From Planctomycetota bacterium (lineage in GTDB: Bacteria; Planctomycetota; Planctomycetia; Pirellulales; Pirellulaceae): a DNA stretch of 64,000 bases. The first letter of the stretch is position 1; every line of letters starts with the position of its first letter. Where the stretch lies: NCBI GenBank assembly GCA_016872725.1, contig VGZC01000031.1:1-64000 (forward strand), given 5' to 3'. The position numbers were made by a program, and so were the translations under genes. The notes below the pieces were generated by a model. That model did not search any database and had not been told where the DNA came from. It was given only the letters and a program-made list of their open reading frames with translations. Of the stretch, positions 1 to 8,870 are shown in pieces.

Positions 1-205
1 TTGTCGGAACCCGGGCCGCGGCACCATCGCGCCGAGGCCAAATCAAGCCCGCTCAAGCAACCGCAAGCCGCATGGTACCCCCCCCCGTGTTGTCAAGCGT
101 TTCATGGATGGATCGCCGCCATGCGCGTCGCCGGAGCAAGCCGCGCGGTCCGCATATCGATGGACTGCGTCGGCGAGACGTTCTTGGATCCGATGCGAAC
201 GCTGA

Positions 206-233
206 TGGAATCCGACATCGGCACGGATACAAT
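206..233 (+). promoter_or_regulatory. possible sigma70 promoter of pdxA
   Basis: A good -10 hexamer, TACAAT, lies at 228-233, about 50 bases before the chosen pdxA start. Only a poor -35 match (TGGAAT, 206-211) is found 16 bases upstream. The rest of positions 1-284 holds no frame I would call a gene; it includes a short C-run at 80-87. The call rests mainly on the -10 box. Confidence 0.25.
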
Positions 234-284
234 CCACTCGATATTGGACACTCCGTTCGTCGACGACGGACCATGGAATATCGG

Positions 285-1355
285 ATGAATGCGGACCGGC
301 CTTTATTGGCGTTCACGATGGGCGATCCGGCGGGGATCGGTCCCGAGATCCTCGTTCAGGCATGGCGGCGGGACGCATTGCACGCGGCGTGCCGCGGGGT
401 CGTCGTGGGCAGTGGGGCCGTGTTGCGGCGTGCTGCCGGCCGTTTTGCGCCGGGGCTCGATGTGGTCGCGGCCGGTTCGCCGGAGACTGACGGAAATATG
501 TCATCCCGGGACGTCCTGCCCTGCCTCGATGGCGTGTCGAGCGACGCGGCCGACGTGGTTCCGGCGGTCGTCGACCGCCGGGGCGGCCAAGCGGCGTACG
601 ACGCGCTTCGGGAAGCAACGGGCCTCGCGCGCGCCGGGCGCGTCGCCGCGATCGTGACCGCGCCGCTCCACAAAGGGGCGCTGCGCGCGGCCGGGCACGA
701 CGTCCCCGGCCATACCGAATTGCTCGCCGAATTCTGCGGCGTTCGGGATGTCGCCATGATGCTGTACCTTCCGCCCGGCGAAGGCGTCCGAGGAGCGGGT
801 GGGCTCGGCGTCGCCCATGTCACGCTGCACGTCGCCCTGCGCGACATCTTCGAGGGGATCACGATTCGGAGCGTCGTGGGCCGAATCCGGCTCGCCAATC
901 AACTGATGCGCCGCCTCCTGCCGCCGGGGAGCCGCGCGCCGCGCATCGGCGTCTGCGCGCTGAACCCGCACGCGGGAGAACTAGGACTTTTTGGCGATGA
1001 GGAACGGACGACGATCGGACCGGCGGTCCTCGCGGCGCGGACCGAGGGCCATGATGTCCACGGACCGCTGCCCGCCGATACGCTGCTCGTTCGGGCGGCC
1101 GAGGGAATCTACGACGCGGTCGTCGCCATGTACCACGATCAGGGACACGTCGCGCTCAAGCTGCTCGGCATGCACCGCGCCGTCAATATCACGTTGGGTC
1201 TGCCGATCATCCGGACGAGCGTCGCGCACGGCACGGCGTTCGACCGCGCGTGGCAAGGAACGGCCTGCTGTGACGGACTGATCGCCGCCGCGCGCGTCGC
1301 CGCGCAGCTCGCCCGATCCCCTGCCCCTTCCGCGGGACACGATGGTGGACGTTGA
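285..1355 (+). CDS. pdxA: 4-hydroxythreonine-4-phosphate dehydrogenase PdxA
   Basis: This cytoplasmic NAD-dependent enzyme oxidises 4-phosphohydroxy-L-threonine in the DXP-dependent pyridoxal phosphate pathway. The 356-residue product carries the family landmarks in order: TMGDPAGIGPEI near the N-terminus, TAPLHKGAL followed by GHTELLAEFCG, NPHAGELGLFGDEE, MYHDQGHVALK (a metal-binding histidine region) and LPIIRTSVAHGTAFD. The length is slightly above the usual ~330. The frame is open upstream to position 72, but conserved sequence starts right after the ATG at 285; an ATG at 273 would add four residues. No strong ribosome binding site is visible for either. A hairpin follows the stop and the next gene is convergent. 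No other vitamin B6 gene is nearby. Confidence 0.95.
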   Translation: MNADRPLLAFTMGDPAGIGPEILVQAWRRDALHAACRGVVVGSGAVLRRAAGRFAPGLDVVAAGSPETDGNMSSRDVLPCLDGVSSDAADVVPAVVDRRGGQAAYDALREATGLARAGRVAAIVTAPLHKGALRAAGHDVPGHTELLAEFCGVRDVAMMLYLPPGEGVRGAGGLGVAHVTLHVALRDIFEGITIRSVVGRIRLANQLMRRLLPPGSRAPRIGVCALNPHAGELGLFGDEERTTIGPAVLAARTEGHDVHGPLPADTLLVRAAEGIYDAVVAMYHDQGHVALKLLGMHRAVNITLGLPIIRTSVAHGTAFDRAWQGTACCDGLIAAARVAAQLARSPAPSAGHDGGR

Positions 1356-1371
1356 GTCCCGTGCGAAAGTC

Positions 1372-1392
1372 GTGGTTCGCCCGGCGAACCAC
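1372..1392. terminator. hairpin between convergent genes
   Basis: GTGGTTCGC (1372-1380) and GCGAACCAC (1384-1392) form a perfect 9-bp stem with a 3-base loop, 17 bases after the pdxA stop. It lies between convergent genes and could terminate transcription from either side. There is no T-run on either strand, so this would be a U-tract-poor terminator at best. Confidence 0.4.
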
Positions 1393-1547
1393 CGGAAAAG
1401 GGCGGTAAACGGGATTTGGAGCCGGTGCCGGTTGATCGCGGAGCGATCCACGACATTGGACTCGTCCACGGTCGGGGCGACGATGCGGGCCGCTACGGCG
1501 AGGTCGCCCATACGTTGATCGAAGGGGAGCATCGGTCCCACGCGGAT

Positions 1548-2408
1548 TCAACGGAGCGATGCGATGAACTCGTCGGTCACGTCGCGAAACGCCTGATCGC
1601 CGGCGGCGAACGTGAAAGAACGCGGGTCCGGAGTCCCTCGCACGCGGACCTCGAAGAACTCGATGCGCATGATCACGCCCCGTTCAACGGCCTCGGCGAC
1701 CGCGCGCGATGCGGCCGGCGCCGACCGGTCGCCCGTATACTCGATGCGGAACGGGAAGAGAGGCAAAACGGTCCCGCGGCTCAGCATGAGCCGCACCGAT
1801 TGGGGGCATTGCGGCCCTTCGGTCGACGCCTCGCTCGACGCGACGCCCGATCGCCACCTGCCGTCGACGATCCAGACCGGTTCCCGATCGAGGGTTCCCT
1901 CGCGCGGATCGTCGAAATCGAAATGCTCGTGGATTCCATGGAGCAAGTCAAAAAGACCGCCGACGGCATCGAGCCGCGCGGCAATCCGAGGTTCGTCGCT
2001 CACCGCGAGCCGCGCGCGGCGCAGATCGATCACCGTCAGCTCGGGGCCGTCGAGCCATTCGCGATGGAGCCAGACGTAGTCGCCGTCGTTGATTTGCCGC
2101 ATGTGCGTCGATCGCTCGCCGAGCGGCAGGCGGAGTTCGTATCGCAACCGCAGTTTGTTGTCGATGCGGGCCTGGCCATACGTACCGCTCCCATTCCACT
2201 CCCGTCCGAGGAGATGGACGTATTGCCGGACGCGTGCTTCCACGACCGGGTATCCGGCGACATTGCGGGCGGCTTCGAGCACGATCGAGTCGCGCCGATC
2301 ACCGGCGGCGGGCTCCGTTTCGTCCCCGAAACCCGGTCGGAGCGTGAAGATGGACAAGATGAGCGCGACCAAGAACCAATCGCGCCGGTTGGAGAAAGTC
2401 TGCTTCAT
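1548..2408 (-). CDS. secreted protein with LolA-like features
   Basis: This 286-residue protein has a cleavable-type signal sequence: basic n-region with RR, then a hydrophobic stretch WFLVALILSIFTL, before a mature part starting near residue 28. The middle resembles the LolA/LppX-like fold: a run of beta-strand segments ending in a lipoprotein-carrier-like 'YVWLHREW..GPELTVIDLRRAR' region, then a loop-rich C-terminal half. I do not recognise a named family, so the fold is an inference from pattern. The ATG at 2408 is chosen because it directly precedes the signal peptide, although the frame continues upstream to 3083. It is divergent from the lipoprotein gene at 2766 and convergent with pdxA. 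Likely periplasmic or envelope-associated. Confidence 0.6.
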   Translation of the reverse strand: MKQTFSNRRDWFLVALILSIFTLRPGFGDETEPAAGDRRDSIVLEAARNVAGYPVVEARVRQYVHLLGREWNGSGTYGQARIDNKLRLRYELRLPLGERSTHMRQINDGDYVWLHREWLDGPELTVIDLRRARLAVSDEPRIAARLDAVGGLFDLLHGIHEHFDFDDPREGTLDREPVWIVDGRWRSGVASSEASTEGPQCPQSVRLMLSRGTVLPLFPFRIEYTGDRSAPAASRAVAEAVERGVIMRIEFFEVRVRGTPDPRSFTFAAGDQAFRDVTDEFIASLR

Positions 2409-2765
2409 CGAGGGGTTGTGATGGTTTTTCCAAAGATTCTCGGCGGGGGACGCCGAACATACTCCACAGTGACGTTCATCCGGCTCGAACCATGCGTGCG
2501 CATCGAACGAACCCGTGTCGAGCGATCCAGACGCGCGGATGGCGAATCCGGTGCGGCGAACGACTGAATGCGTCGAGCGGCGGGGATTGTAGGTCCTCGC
2601 CTCCCGATGGTCCATGGCAATTGCCTGGACCCGCGAGGCTTGGCGCGGTTTCCGCGGGGCCGTGAAGGACGGACGACCATTCCATTTGGGAATCGAAGGA
2701 AGCACGCCGGCCCTGTCCGGGCCGGCGCGGCCGAACTCGGACAGAGTACCGCTCAGGGGGAGATC
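2409..2765. promoter_or_regulatory. divergent intergenic region with 5'-UTR hairpin
   Basis: These 357 bases separate two divergent exported-protein genes and must hold both promoters, although I cannot assign either with confidence. A perfect 9-bp stem with a 5-base loop (CGCCGGCCC at 2705-2713, GGGCCGGCG at 2719-2727) lies about 40 bases before the start at 2766, so it would fall in the leader of that mRNA. It is followed by a strong ribosome binding site, GGGGGAG at 2756-2762. Confidence 0.4.
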
Positions 2766-3839
2766 ATGAAACGACGGTTGCCTTTTATGACGCTGTGGAT
2801 TGCCTTGGGAGTCACGGCAATCGGTTGCGTGTCGCCCGTGGGGCACAATCTGCCTCCCGCCGAGCGGTTGATGGAGCCGGGACCGGGTGTGGGCGGCCCC
2901 GGACCGGGCGTCATTCCACCGGTCGCGCCGGTCGCCGCGGTGATGCCGGCGATGATGGGTCCGGCCATGCAGCAGCCGACCGTCCAGGTCCTGTTCGCGA
3001 AACCCGAATCGCTTCAGGTTCGCTGGGACGTGTCGGGAGTCGGCCAATTCGATTCGACTCCCCTGATCACGCCGGGGCGGCATGAATTCCCCGAGGGTGC
3101 GATCTACCGGTTGAAACTGACCGGCATACCGGGCCGCGAGGGTGTCGAGCTCTACCCGACGCTCGAAGTCGCCAATACAACACCCAGGACGGCCGCCTAT
3201 CTAGCGCACAACGCGATCCCCGCGCAGTTCACCGAGGAGGATTTTGAACAGGTGATGGCGGGGAATTTCGTCACGAAGGTGATCTATCTCCCCGACCCCG
3301 AATTCCAGCGGCTCGCGCTTGCGGGCGTCGAGACCTTGGTGAGCACGCGGCTCGATCCCGGCGTGGATCCGATCGTCGAGGCCGACCAGCGCGGCTCGAT
3401 CATGGCCGTCATCCGGATCGGCAATAAGGACGTGGAACTCAGCGGAGCCTCGGCGGATGCCGGACTCGCATCGCTCGGCGGCATGCCCGGCGCGGACGCG
3501 TTCTGCATGCCCGCGGGCGGATACGCCGCGATGCCGGGCTACGTCGCGGGTGCGACGGCGCCGCTCTACGGCATGCCGATCACGGGAACACCGATCGGAC
3601 TTCCCGGTCCGCCGCATATTCCGCTCGGCGGTCCAGCCGGCCTGCAAAAGCACGTGATCCGGAACCACACGTTCCAGCATATTCCCGAACCGAACCCGAA
3701 ATTCGTGATGCACGTCCGGCAACAGCCCGGCTTCAGCTATCCGACTCCGCCGAGCCGCATGTACGTCCGGGAGCAAAGCTTCTATCCGCAGACGCTGAAC
3801 ACCCAGCCGTACCACGCGCGTTCGACGGAAGTCCAATAG
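2766..3839 (+). CDS. putative lipoprotein, Pro/Gly/Met-rich, paralogue of the 4004 gene
   Basis: This 357-residue protein starts with a lipoprotein-type signal, MKRRLPFMTLWIALG, followed by VTAIGC; the lipobox-like AIGC would make Cys21 the lipidated residue. A Pro/Gly-rich linker follows (residues ~28-60). A ~130-residue core (roughly 75-220) contains YRLKLTGIPGREGVELYPTL, then FVTKVIYLPDPEFQRLAL and a closing 'GSIMAVIRIGNKDVEL'. The same three blocks recur in the gene at 4004, so the two are paralogues. The C-terminal third is Pro/Gly/Met/His-rich and looks unstructured. The frame opens earlier, at 2568, but the ATG at 2766 has a strong ribosome binding site and the signal sequence. A hairpin terminator follows. 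No function is known to me; envelope location is inferred. Confidence 0.75.
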   Translation: MKRRLPFMTLWIALGVTAIGCVSPVGHNLPPAERLMEPGPGVGGPGPGVIPPVAPVAAVMPAMMGPAMQQPTVQVLFAKPESLQVRWDVSGVGQFDSTPLITPGRHEFPEGAIYRLKLTGIPGREGVELYPTLEVANTTPRTAAYLAHNAIPAQFTEEDFEQVMAGNFVTKVIYLPDPEFQRLALAGVETLVSTRLDPGVDPIVEADQRGSIMAVIRIGNKDVELSGASADAGLASLGGMPGADAFCMPAGGYAAMPGYVAGATAPLYGMPITGTPIGLPGPPHIPLGGPAGLQKHVIRNHTFQHIPEPNPKFVMHVRQQPGFSYPTPPSRMYVREQSFYPQTLNTQPYHARSTEVQ

Positions 3840-3881
3840 GCGCGTCCACGCTCGGCCAAGGACGATGCCCACGATCCATGT

Positions 3882-3912
3882 CGGGCGGTTCCGGCGCCGC
3901 CGGAACCGCCCG
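3882..3912 (+). terminator. strong GC hairpin after the lipoprotein gene
   Basis: CGGGCGGTTCCGGC (3882-3895) pairs perfectly with GCCGGAACCGCCCG (3899-3912), giving a 14-bp stem with a 3-base loop, 42 bases after the stop at 3839. No T-run follows, so it may act as a U-tract-poor terminator or an mRNA 3'-end stabiliser. Confidence 0.55.
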
Positions 3913-4003
3913 CTCGCGTTGATTCGAGTCCGCTTGGCAATCCCTGTCGATTCATGGTGGCGCACGTCGCGGTGAGCCTGGACGAGGCGCCGCGCGGAGC
4001 CGT

Positions 4004-4885
4004 ATGGGAGCCGGTCTTTCAATGACACGACATGGCGCGCGGCGACGGAGGAAATCGGCGGTCGGCGGATCGGCCGTCATCGGCGTGATCGCCGCCTTCG
4101 CGATGACCATCGGAAACGGCTCGGCCGACGCGCAGTCGCCGCCCGTGCACTACTTCCAAGACGCGCGGTCCGCGCCCGGAGTGCTCGGCGCGGACCAGCT
4201 CTGGCGCGGAGGTCCGATCATCACGCGCTCCGTTCAGACCGTTCGCGTCACCGTGCCGGGGAAGGCGATCGTGTCGATCGCCGAGGACGGTCGATTCGGC
4301 GAACCGGAGACCGGCGCATTGCACGTCGCGCTGCTCGTCGGCCACGCCTATCGTCTGCGCGTATCGAACATCCCGAACTTCGAGGACTTCGAGGTTTACC
4401 CGAGCATCGAGTTGATCAGCCATCTTCATCCGCCTCCCGGCCAGGAGTTCCGGTTTCCCGTTCCGATCGATTTGTCGCGGGAGGAATTGGAACTGGCGAT
4501 CCACGGCAAGTTCGTGACGCGCGTCATCTATCTTGAAAACCCCCGGCTCGCGCTGCCTTCGGCGGAGACTCCGACGGACCAGCGCGTGTATGACGTGCCT
4601 CCCGACGAGGATGTCCTGCAAACGGCCGACCGCCTCGGACGACCGATGGCCGTGGTTCGTATCGGGTCGCGTGTTCCCGAGATCGACCGGGAAACGGGCC
4701 GATTCCTCTTCGCGTCGCCGCCCGCCATGCGATACACGCCGCCTCCGCCGGCCGCGCCGCGGCGCGAAGGGGATGACGGCCGAGGTATCGAGCGCGGACT
4801 TGAAGGCCAGAACTATCCCCGCACGCCCGAGTCCACGTCGGTTCCATCGTCCGCGCGGCGGGCGACGCGCACTTTCAAGGGATAA
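4004..4885 (+). CDS. exported protein, paralogue of the 2766 lipoprotein
   Basis: The 293-residue product has an N-terminal export signal: a very basic n-region with RRRRK, then a hydrophobic 'SAVIGVIAAFAMTIG' segment and a likely cleavage site around ADAQS. There is no lipobox cysteine, unlike its upstream paralogue. The core shares the paralogue's blocks: YRLRVSNIPNFEDFEVYPSI, ELELAIHGKFVTRVIYLENP and GRPMAVVRIGSRVPEID. The C-terminus (~residues 240-293) is Pro/Arg-rich. Start choices are ATG 4004 or the in-frame ATG 4022, each with a GGAG-like sequence upstream. The stop is only 5 bases before the next start at 4891, so the two are co-transcribed. Function is unknown; envelope location is inferred. 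Confidence 0.7.
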   Translation: MGAGLSMTRHGARRRRKSAVGGSAVIGVIAAFAMTIGNGSADAQSPPVHYFQDARSAPGVLGADQLWRGGPIITRSVQTVRVTVPGKAIVSIAEDGRFGEPETGALHVALLVGHAYRLRVSNIPNFEDFEVYPSIELISHLHPPPGQEFRFPVPIDLSREELELAIHGKFVTRVIYLENPRLALPSAETPTDQRVYDVPPDEDVLQTADRLGRPMAVVRIGSRVPEIDRETGRFLFASPPAMRYTPPPPAAPRREGDDGRGIERGLEGQNYPRTPESTSVPSSARRATRTFKG

Positions 4886-4890
4886 GCCAC

Positions 4891-6105
4891 GTGAACAGCA
4901 TGAACGGCAATCGATCGAACACCGGAAATCGGCGCGGCGCACGCGCGCGATGGGCGGCGCTGATTCTCGTCTGCGCCGCGACATCGGCGTGCCGATCGAT
5001 GGCCTCTCACGGGCCGTCGGTTCCGACAAGTCCGATGCCGTCTCACGGGCCGTCGGTTCCGACAAGTCCGATGCCATCGAACGGCCCGGTTCCCGTGTCG
5101 TCGACCGCGTATCCCTGCCCATGTTTCGCGTGTTCGGGGGGCGCCTACGCCGCGCTGCCCGCGAACGCGTGGGGGTGTGAATCGTCGGCCATCCAACCCG
5201 ACGATGAATACGTGTGCGATGGCGGCGATCGACTGCTCGGCACCGACGTGGCCCGGGACTGGACGGTGCGCGGTATCGACCCCGAGGACACGGTCGCGCA
5301 CTTCGATACGGTCGACGGGGAGACGCACGTGACTCCCAGCAACCGCGTCTGTGTCTACGCGCCGCGATTCGCCGCCGTCCGGCAGCTCGCCGAGGCCGTG
5401 AGCGGCGACCATCAGTCGTGGCCGATCGGCGTCGCGCAGCCCGTCGGCCCGATCAGCCAGGAACGCCGGGCGCCCGCCGACAGCGTGAGCCAGCCGGAGC
5501 AAGCCGAACGCAACGTCGCGCACGTCGCGCTCCATGGATTCCGCGACCGGAACATCCCGATGGGACTCGACAACGCGCGATTCCTGCAAGCGATCGACTT
5601 CGATCTGATGCCGTACGAGAACCTCGCGACGATCCGAACGGGCGTCCATCAAGGCGACGAAAAAGCGAGGCTCGCCGAAGCCGTCCTGGCCGCTCGAACG
5701 TGGACCCTCGATCAGAATCCCGAGGTCGTGGTGGAAGGCAAGGCGGCGTTCGAATCGGCGGGCGGCGGCGCTCCGGAAATCGCCGTGCGTTATGAAATGC
5801 CGAAAGGCAAGCCGCGACTCGCCGTGCGGAAACTGGCCTCCAAACAAAACGCGTTGCCCGGCGACACGGTCGATTTCACGATCCGGTTCGACAATGTCGG
5901 TGATCAGCCGATCGGCAACGTCACGATCCTCGACCGGCTTTCCCCGCGGCTGGAATGCGTTCCCGATTCGGCGAAATGCACCGTGGACGCCGATTTCCGC
6001 ATGGTCGACGGCGATTCGGCGAGCCCCATCCTGCGCTGGGAGATCAAGAGTCCGCTGAAGGTCGGCGAGGGCGGCGTCATCCACTTCCAATGCAAGGTCC
6101 GGTAG
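4891..6105 (+). CDS. DUF11-type repeat lipoprotein
   Basis: The 404-residue product begins with a GTG start and a lipoprotein signal ending ALILVCAATSAC (lipobox-like TSAC). After the cysteine come tandem 12-residue repeats SHGPSVPTSPMP (twice, then a degenerate SNGP copy), encoded by a perfect 36-bp tandem repeat. A Cys-rich stretch (YPCPCFACSGG) follows. The C-terminal ~100 residues form one DUF11-like beta-sandwich: LPGDTVDFTIRFDNVGDQPI, then NVTILDRLSPRLE and a final 'GVIHFQCKVR'. DUF11 domains are common in large bacterial surface proteins; this one is short, with a single copy. It lies 5 bases after the preceding exported-protein gene and completes a three-gene envelope cluster. Likely an outer-surface or periplasmic structural protein. 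Confidence 0.75.
   Translation: MNSMNGNRSNTGNRRGARARWAALILVCAATSACRSMASHGPSVPTSPMPSHGPSVPTSPMPSNGPVPVSSTAYPCPCFACSGGAYAALPANAWGCESSAIQPDDEYVCDGGDRLLGTDVARDWTVRGIDPEDTVAHFDTVDGETHVTPSNRVCVYAPRFAAVRQLAEAVSGDHQSWPIGVAQPVGPISQERRAPADSVSQPEQAERNVAHVALHGFRDRNIPMGLDNARFLQAIDFDLMPYENLATIRTGVHQGDEKARLAEAVLAARTWTLDQNPEVVVEGKAAFESAGGGAPEIAVRYEMPKGKPRLAVRKLASKQNALPGDTVDFTIRFDNVGDQPIGNVTILDRLSPRLECVPDSAKCTVDADFRMVDGDSASPILRWEIKSPLKVGEGGVIHFQCKVR
5005..5076 (+). repeat. 36-bp direct tandem repeat inside the DUF11 lipoprotein gene
   Basis: Two essentially identical, adjacent 36-base units (5005-5040 and 5041-5076) encode SHGPSVPTSPMP twice in frame. A third, degenerate unit begins at 5077. The period is a multiple of three, so copy-number change would keep the frame. 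Confidence 0.85.
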
Positions 6106-6116
6106 CGTCGACGGTA

Positions 6117-6193
6117 GCGTCGGCTCTAGCCGACGCGATAACAAGACGTGGGCTGCAGCCCACGATACGAGACGGCGTGGGCTGAAGTCCACG
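6117..6193. repeat. cluster of three palindromic intergenic repeats
   Basis: Three palindromes follow the stop at 6105. First, GCGTCGGCT/AGCCGACGC (6117-6136) with a 2-base centre. Second, a perfect 18-bp palindrome CGTGGGCTGCAGCCCACG (6147-6164). Third, a near-perfect copy CGTGGGCTGAAGTCCACG (6176-6193). The last two are each followed by ATACGA, so they are two copies of one unit spaced 29 bases apart. They could act as terminators or be REP-like elements. I recall similar elements scattered in planctomycete genomes, but that is memory, not a search. Confidence 0.75.
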
Positions 6194-6212
6194 ATACGAT
6201 CCGCAACTCCGC

Positions 6213-7337
6213 GTGGACTCGACGACCATGACGCATCCCTGGATCGCCGACCGCACGACGACATTCGACAACAGCGGCATCCGGAAGATCTTCGAACTCG
6301 CCGCGAAACTGAGCGATCCGATCAACCTGTCGATCGGTCAGCCCGAGTTCGATGTGCCGGCGGAAGTCCGCAAGGCGTGCATTGACGCGATTGAATCGCG
6401 CCGAAACGGCTATTCCCCGACGCAGGGAATCTCCGCGCTGCGCGAAAAATTGCAGCATCGCGTCGATCGCGAGTACGGGCACGCCGACCGCCGCGTGTTC
6501 GTCAGTTCGGGAACGAGCGGCGGGCTCGTGCTCGTCTTGCTCAGCCTTGTGAATCCGGGCGACGAGGTCATTCTGTTCGATCCGTGTTTCGTGATGTACG
6601 AGCCGCTCGTGAAACTCGCGGGAGGCGTACCGGTTTGGGTCGACACGTACCCCGATTTCCGGATCGACGTCGACCGGGTTGCCCGGGCGATCTCGGCCCG
6701 CACGAAACTGATCCTCTTCAACAGCCCGGCCAATCCGACGGGCGTGACGGCGACCGAGTCGGAAATGCGGGTGCTGGCGCATCTGGCCCGCGACCGCAAC
6801 ATCGCCCTGGTATCGGACGAAGTGTACCGGGCGTTCTGTTACGACGGACCGTTCGCGTCGCCGGCGGCGCATAACGCGTCGACGATCGTCATCGACGGGT
6901 TTTCCAAGAGCCACGCGATGACCGGCTGGCGGTTGGGATTCGTGCACGGCCCGTCCGAGCTGATCGACACGATGCTCAAGCTGCAACAGTACACGTTCGT
7001 CTGCGCGCCGCAGCCCGTGCAATGGGCGGGCGCGGTCGCCATGGACGTCGACGTGGGCGGCCACGTGGCCGCATACCGCGGGAAGCGGGACCGGCTATGC
7101 GATGCGATCGGCGATCGGTACGAACTGATCCGGCCGGGCGGCGCCTTCTATCTGTTTCCGAAGGCGCCGCGCGGAACGGGATCCCAATTCGTCGCGCGGG
7201 CCGTCGACAGGGGACTGTTGATCATCCCGGGCAACGTCTTCAGCCGCCGCGACTCGCACTTCCGCATCTCGTACGCGGCGGACGACCGGACGATCGAACG
7301 CGGCATCGCCGTGCTGTGCGCGCTCGCCGAAACCTGA
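6213..7337 (+). CDS. class I/II pyridoxal-phosphate aminotransferase
   Basis: A 374-residue cytoplasmic fold-type I PLP enzyme of the aspartate aminotransferase superfamily. Visible landmarks: LSIGQPEFDVPAEVRKA and YSPTQGISALREKL near the N-terminus, the cofactor-phosphate loop SSGTSGGLVL, NSPANPTG, the SDEVYRAFCYDG segment, the Schiff-base lysine in DGFSKSHAMTGWRLGF, and a C-terminal arginine in SHFRISYA that should bind the substrate carboxylate. The substrate cannot be read from sequence; aspartate, aromatic or alanine-type donors are all possible. A GTG at 6213 gives the longest form; an ATG at 6228 would remove five residues. The gene follows the palindrome cluster and ends 4 bases from the convergent clpX. 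Confidence 0.9.
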   Translation: MDSTTMTHPWIADRTTTFDNSGIRKIFELAAKLSDPINLSIGQPEFDVPAEVRKACIDAIESRRNGYSPTQGISALREKLQHRVDREYGHADRRVFVSSGTSGGLVLVLLSLVNPGDEVILFDPCFVMYEPLVKLAGGVPVWVDTYPDFRIDVDRVARAISARTKLILFNSPANPTGVTATESEMRVLAHLARDRNIALVSDEVYRAFCYDGPFASPAAHNASTIVIDGFSKSHAMTGWRLGFVHGPSELIDTMLKLQQYTFVCAPQPVQWAGAVAMDVDVGGHVAAYRGKRDRLCDAIGDRYELIRPGGAFYLFPKAPRGTGSQFVARAVDRGLLIIPGNVFSRRDSHFRISYAADDRTIERGIAVLCALAET

Positions 7338-7341
7338 CCGC

Positions 7342-8625
7342 CTACGCGCTCTTGGTCGTCGGCATTTTGAAAAGCGGTTCGCGCCCCTCGACCACCGCCG
7401 CGTTGATCGTGTACTTGCTGCCACGTTCCTGATCGGGCAGTTCGAACATGATGTCGAGCATGATCGACTCGACGATCGACCGGAGCCCTCGGGCTCCGAC
7501 GCCCCGTTCGGCCGCGCGCCGGGCGATCGACCGCAGCGCGTCGTCGGTGAAGTGCACTTCGCAGTTCTCGATCTGGAACAAGGTCTGATACTGCTTCACG
7601 AGCGCGTTCTTCGGCTCGCTCAGCACGCGGACCAACGCTTCCTCATCGAGCGGCCGGAGGGCGCAGATCATCGGCAGGCGGCCGATGAACTCGGGGATCA
7701 TGCCGTATTCGAGCAGGTCGTCGGTTGTCGCCTGCTGGAGCATGCTTCCCGTATCGAGTTCGACCGACTTCGCCCTCGGGTCCTGGCCGAAGCCGAGCGA
7801 CTTTTTGCCGAGCCGGCGTCCCACGATGTCCTCGATGCCGACGAACGTCCCGCCGCAGATGAACAGGATGTTGGTGGTGTCGAGCTGGATATACTGTTGC
7901 TCGGGGTGTTTGCGTCCGCCCTGCGGCGGAACGTTGGCGACGGTCCCTTCGAGCATCTTGAGCAGGGCCTGCTGGACGCCCTCGCCCGATACGTCGCGGG
8001 TGATCGACACGTTTTGGCTCGTCTTGCCGATCTTGTCGATCTCGTCGATATAGACGATCCCGCGCTGCGCCGCTTCGATATCGAAATCGGCGGCGTGCAG
8101 CAGCTTGAGGAGCAGGTTCTCGACGTCCTCGCCGACGTAGCCCGCCTCGGTCAGCGTCGTCGCGTCGCCGATCGCGAACGGAACGTTGAGCATGCGGGCG
8201 AGCGTGCGGGCGAGCAGGGTCTTGCCCGATCCGGTCGGACCGAGCAACAGGATGTTCGATTTCTCGATCTCGACTTCGGAACCATCGGAGCCGAGCGACA
8301 GGCGTTTGTAGTGGTTGTGGACGGCGACGGCGAGCACCTTCTTCGCCTCGTGCTGGCCGATCACGTATTGATCGAGGCTCGCGACGATGTCGCGGGGCGT
8401 TGGAATCTCGCCGAACGGCGACTTGGTCGCGCCCCGACGCCGATTCTCCTGATCGAGAATCGACTGGCACAGCTCGATGCACTCGCCGCAGATGTAGACG
8501 TCGCCAGGGCCTTCGACGAGCGGGCCCACATCGCGGTAGCTCTTCCGACAGAACGAACAAAACGCGTTCTTCTTCGTCGTGCTACCGCTTCGGCGTCCTC
8601 CGCCCACGTCCTTACCGGTCGGCAT
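7342..8625 (-). CDS. clpX: ATP-dependent Clp protease ATP-binding subunit ClpX
   Basis: ClpX is the AAA+ unfoldase that feeds tagged proteins to ClpP. The 427-residue product has the N-terminal C4 zinc-binding domain (Cys23, Cys26, Cys46, Cys49), Walker A GPTGSGKT at 129-136, Walker B VYIDEID at 191-197, the pore-region stretch [12 protein letters not shown], and the C-terminal small domain with sensor-2 type GARGLRS. Length matches the family. The frame extends to 8673, but the ATG at 8625 has a strong ribosome binding site (AAAGGAG) and fits homologous starts. clpP is not in the window, so the usual clpP-clpX pairing is absent here. It is convergent with the aminotransferase gene. Confidence 0.96.
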   Translation of the reverse strand: MPTGKDVGGGRRSGSTTKKNAFCSFCRKSYRDVGPLVEGPGDVYICGECIELCQSILDQENRRRGATKSPFGEIPTPRDIVASLDQYVIGQHEAKKVLAVAVHNHYKRLSLGSDGSEVEIEKSNILLLGPTGSGKTLLARTLARMLNVPFAIGDATTLTEAGYVGEDVENLLLKLLHAADFDIEAAQRGIVYIDEIDKIGKTSQNVSITRDVSGEGVQQALLKMLEGTVANVPPQGGRKHPEQQYIQLDTTNILFICGGTFVGIEDIVGRRLGKKSLGFGQDPRAKSVELDTGSMLQQATTDDLLEYGMIPEFIGRLPMICALRPLDEEALVRVLSEPKNALVKQYQTLFQIENCEVHFTDDALRSIARRAAERGVGARGLRSIVESIMLDIMFELPDQERGSKYTINAAVVEGREPLFKMPTTKSA

Positions 8626-8870
8626 GGTCACTCCTTTCGCAAAGCCAGCGGGGAACCGGAATCCGGTCCCCACTTCATTGTGGTTGCTCTCAGGTGTAGC
8701 TCGAGCTGGCCACGAGGACCCACGTCTTCCCTGTCCGTTCGTGTCGAGCGATCGTCAACGTCCGCGTACTTCAGTGTGCGGTCGGCCTCCCAGGCCGCAG
8801 GAGAGAATCGTCCCGACTATCCGGCACGATCGTCTCGCGAAGAGCAATCCCCGCGAGACGTCCGATCGTC

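Noticed and set aside
1548-3083. Extended 511-residue form of the LolA-like protein
   Set aside because: The extra N-terminus is antisense to the lipoprotein gene at 2766 and would bury the signal peptide at residue 226.
5005-5076. 36-bp repeat as a CRISPR unit
   Set aside because: The units are directly adjacent with no spacers and lie in frame inside a gene.
4813-6264. Long open frame on the minus strand opposite the DUF11 lipoprotein gene
   Set aside because: It has no recognisable domain, is rich in Arg/Asp/His as expected for a shadow frame of GC-rich sequence, and conflicts with a plus-strand gene that has a signal peptide and a DUF11 domain.
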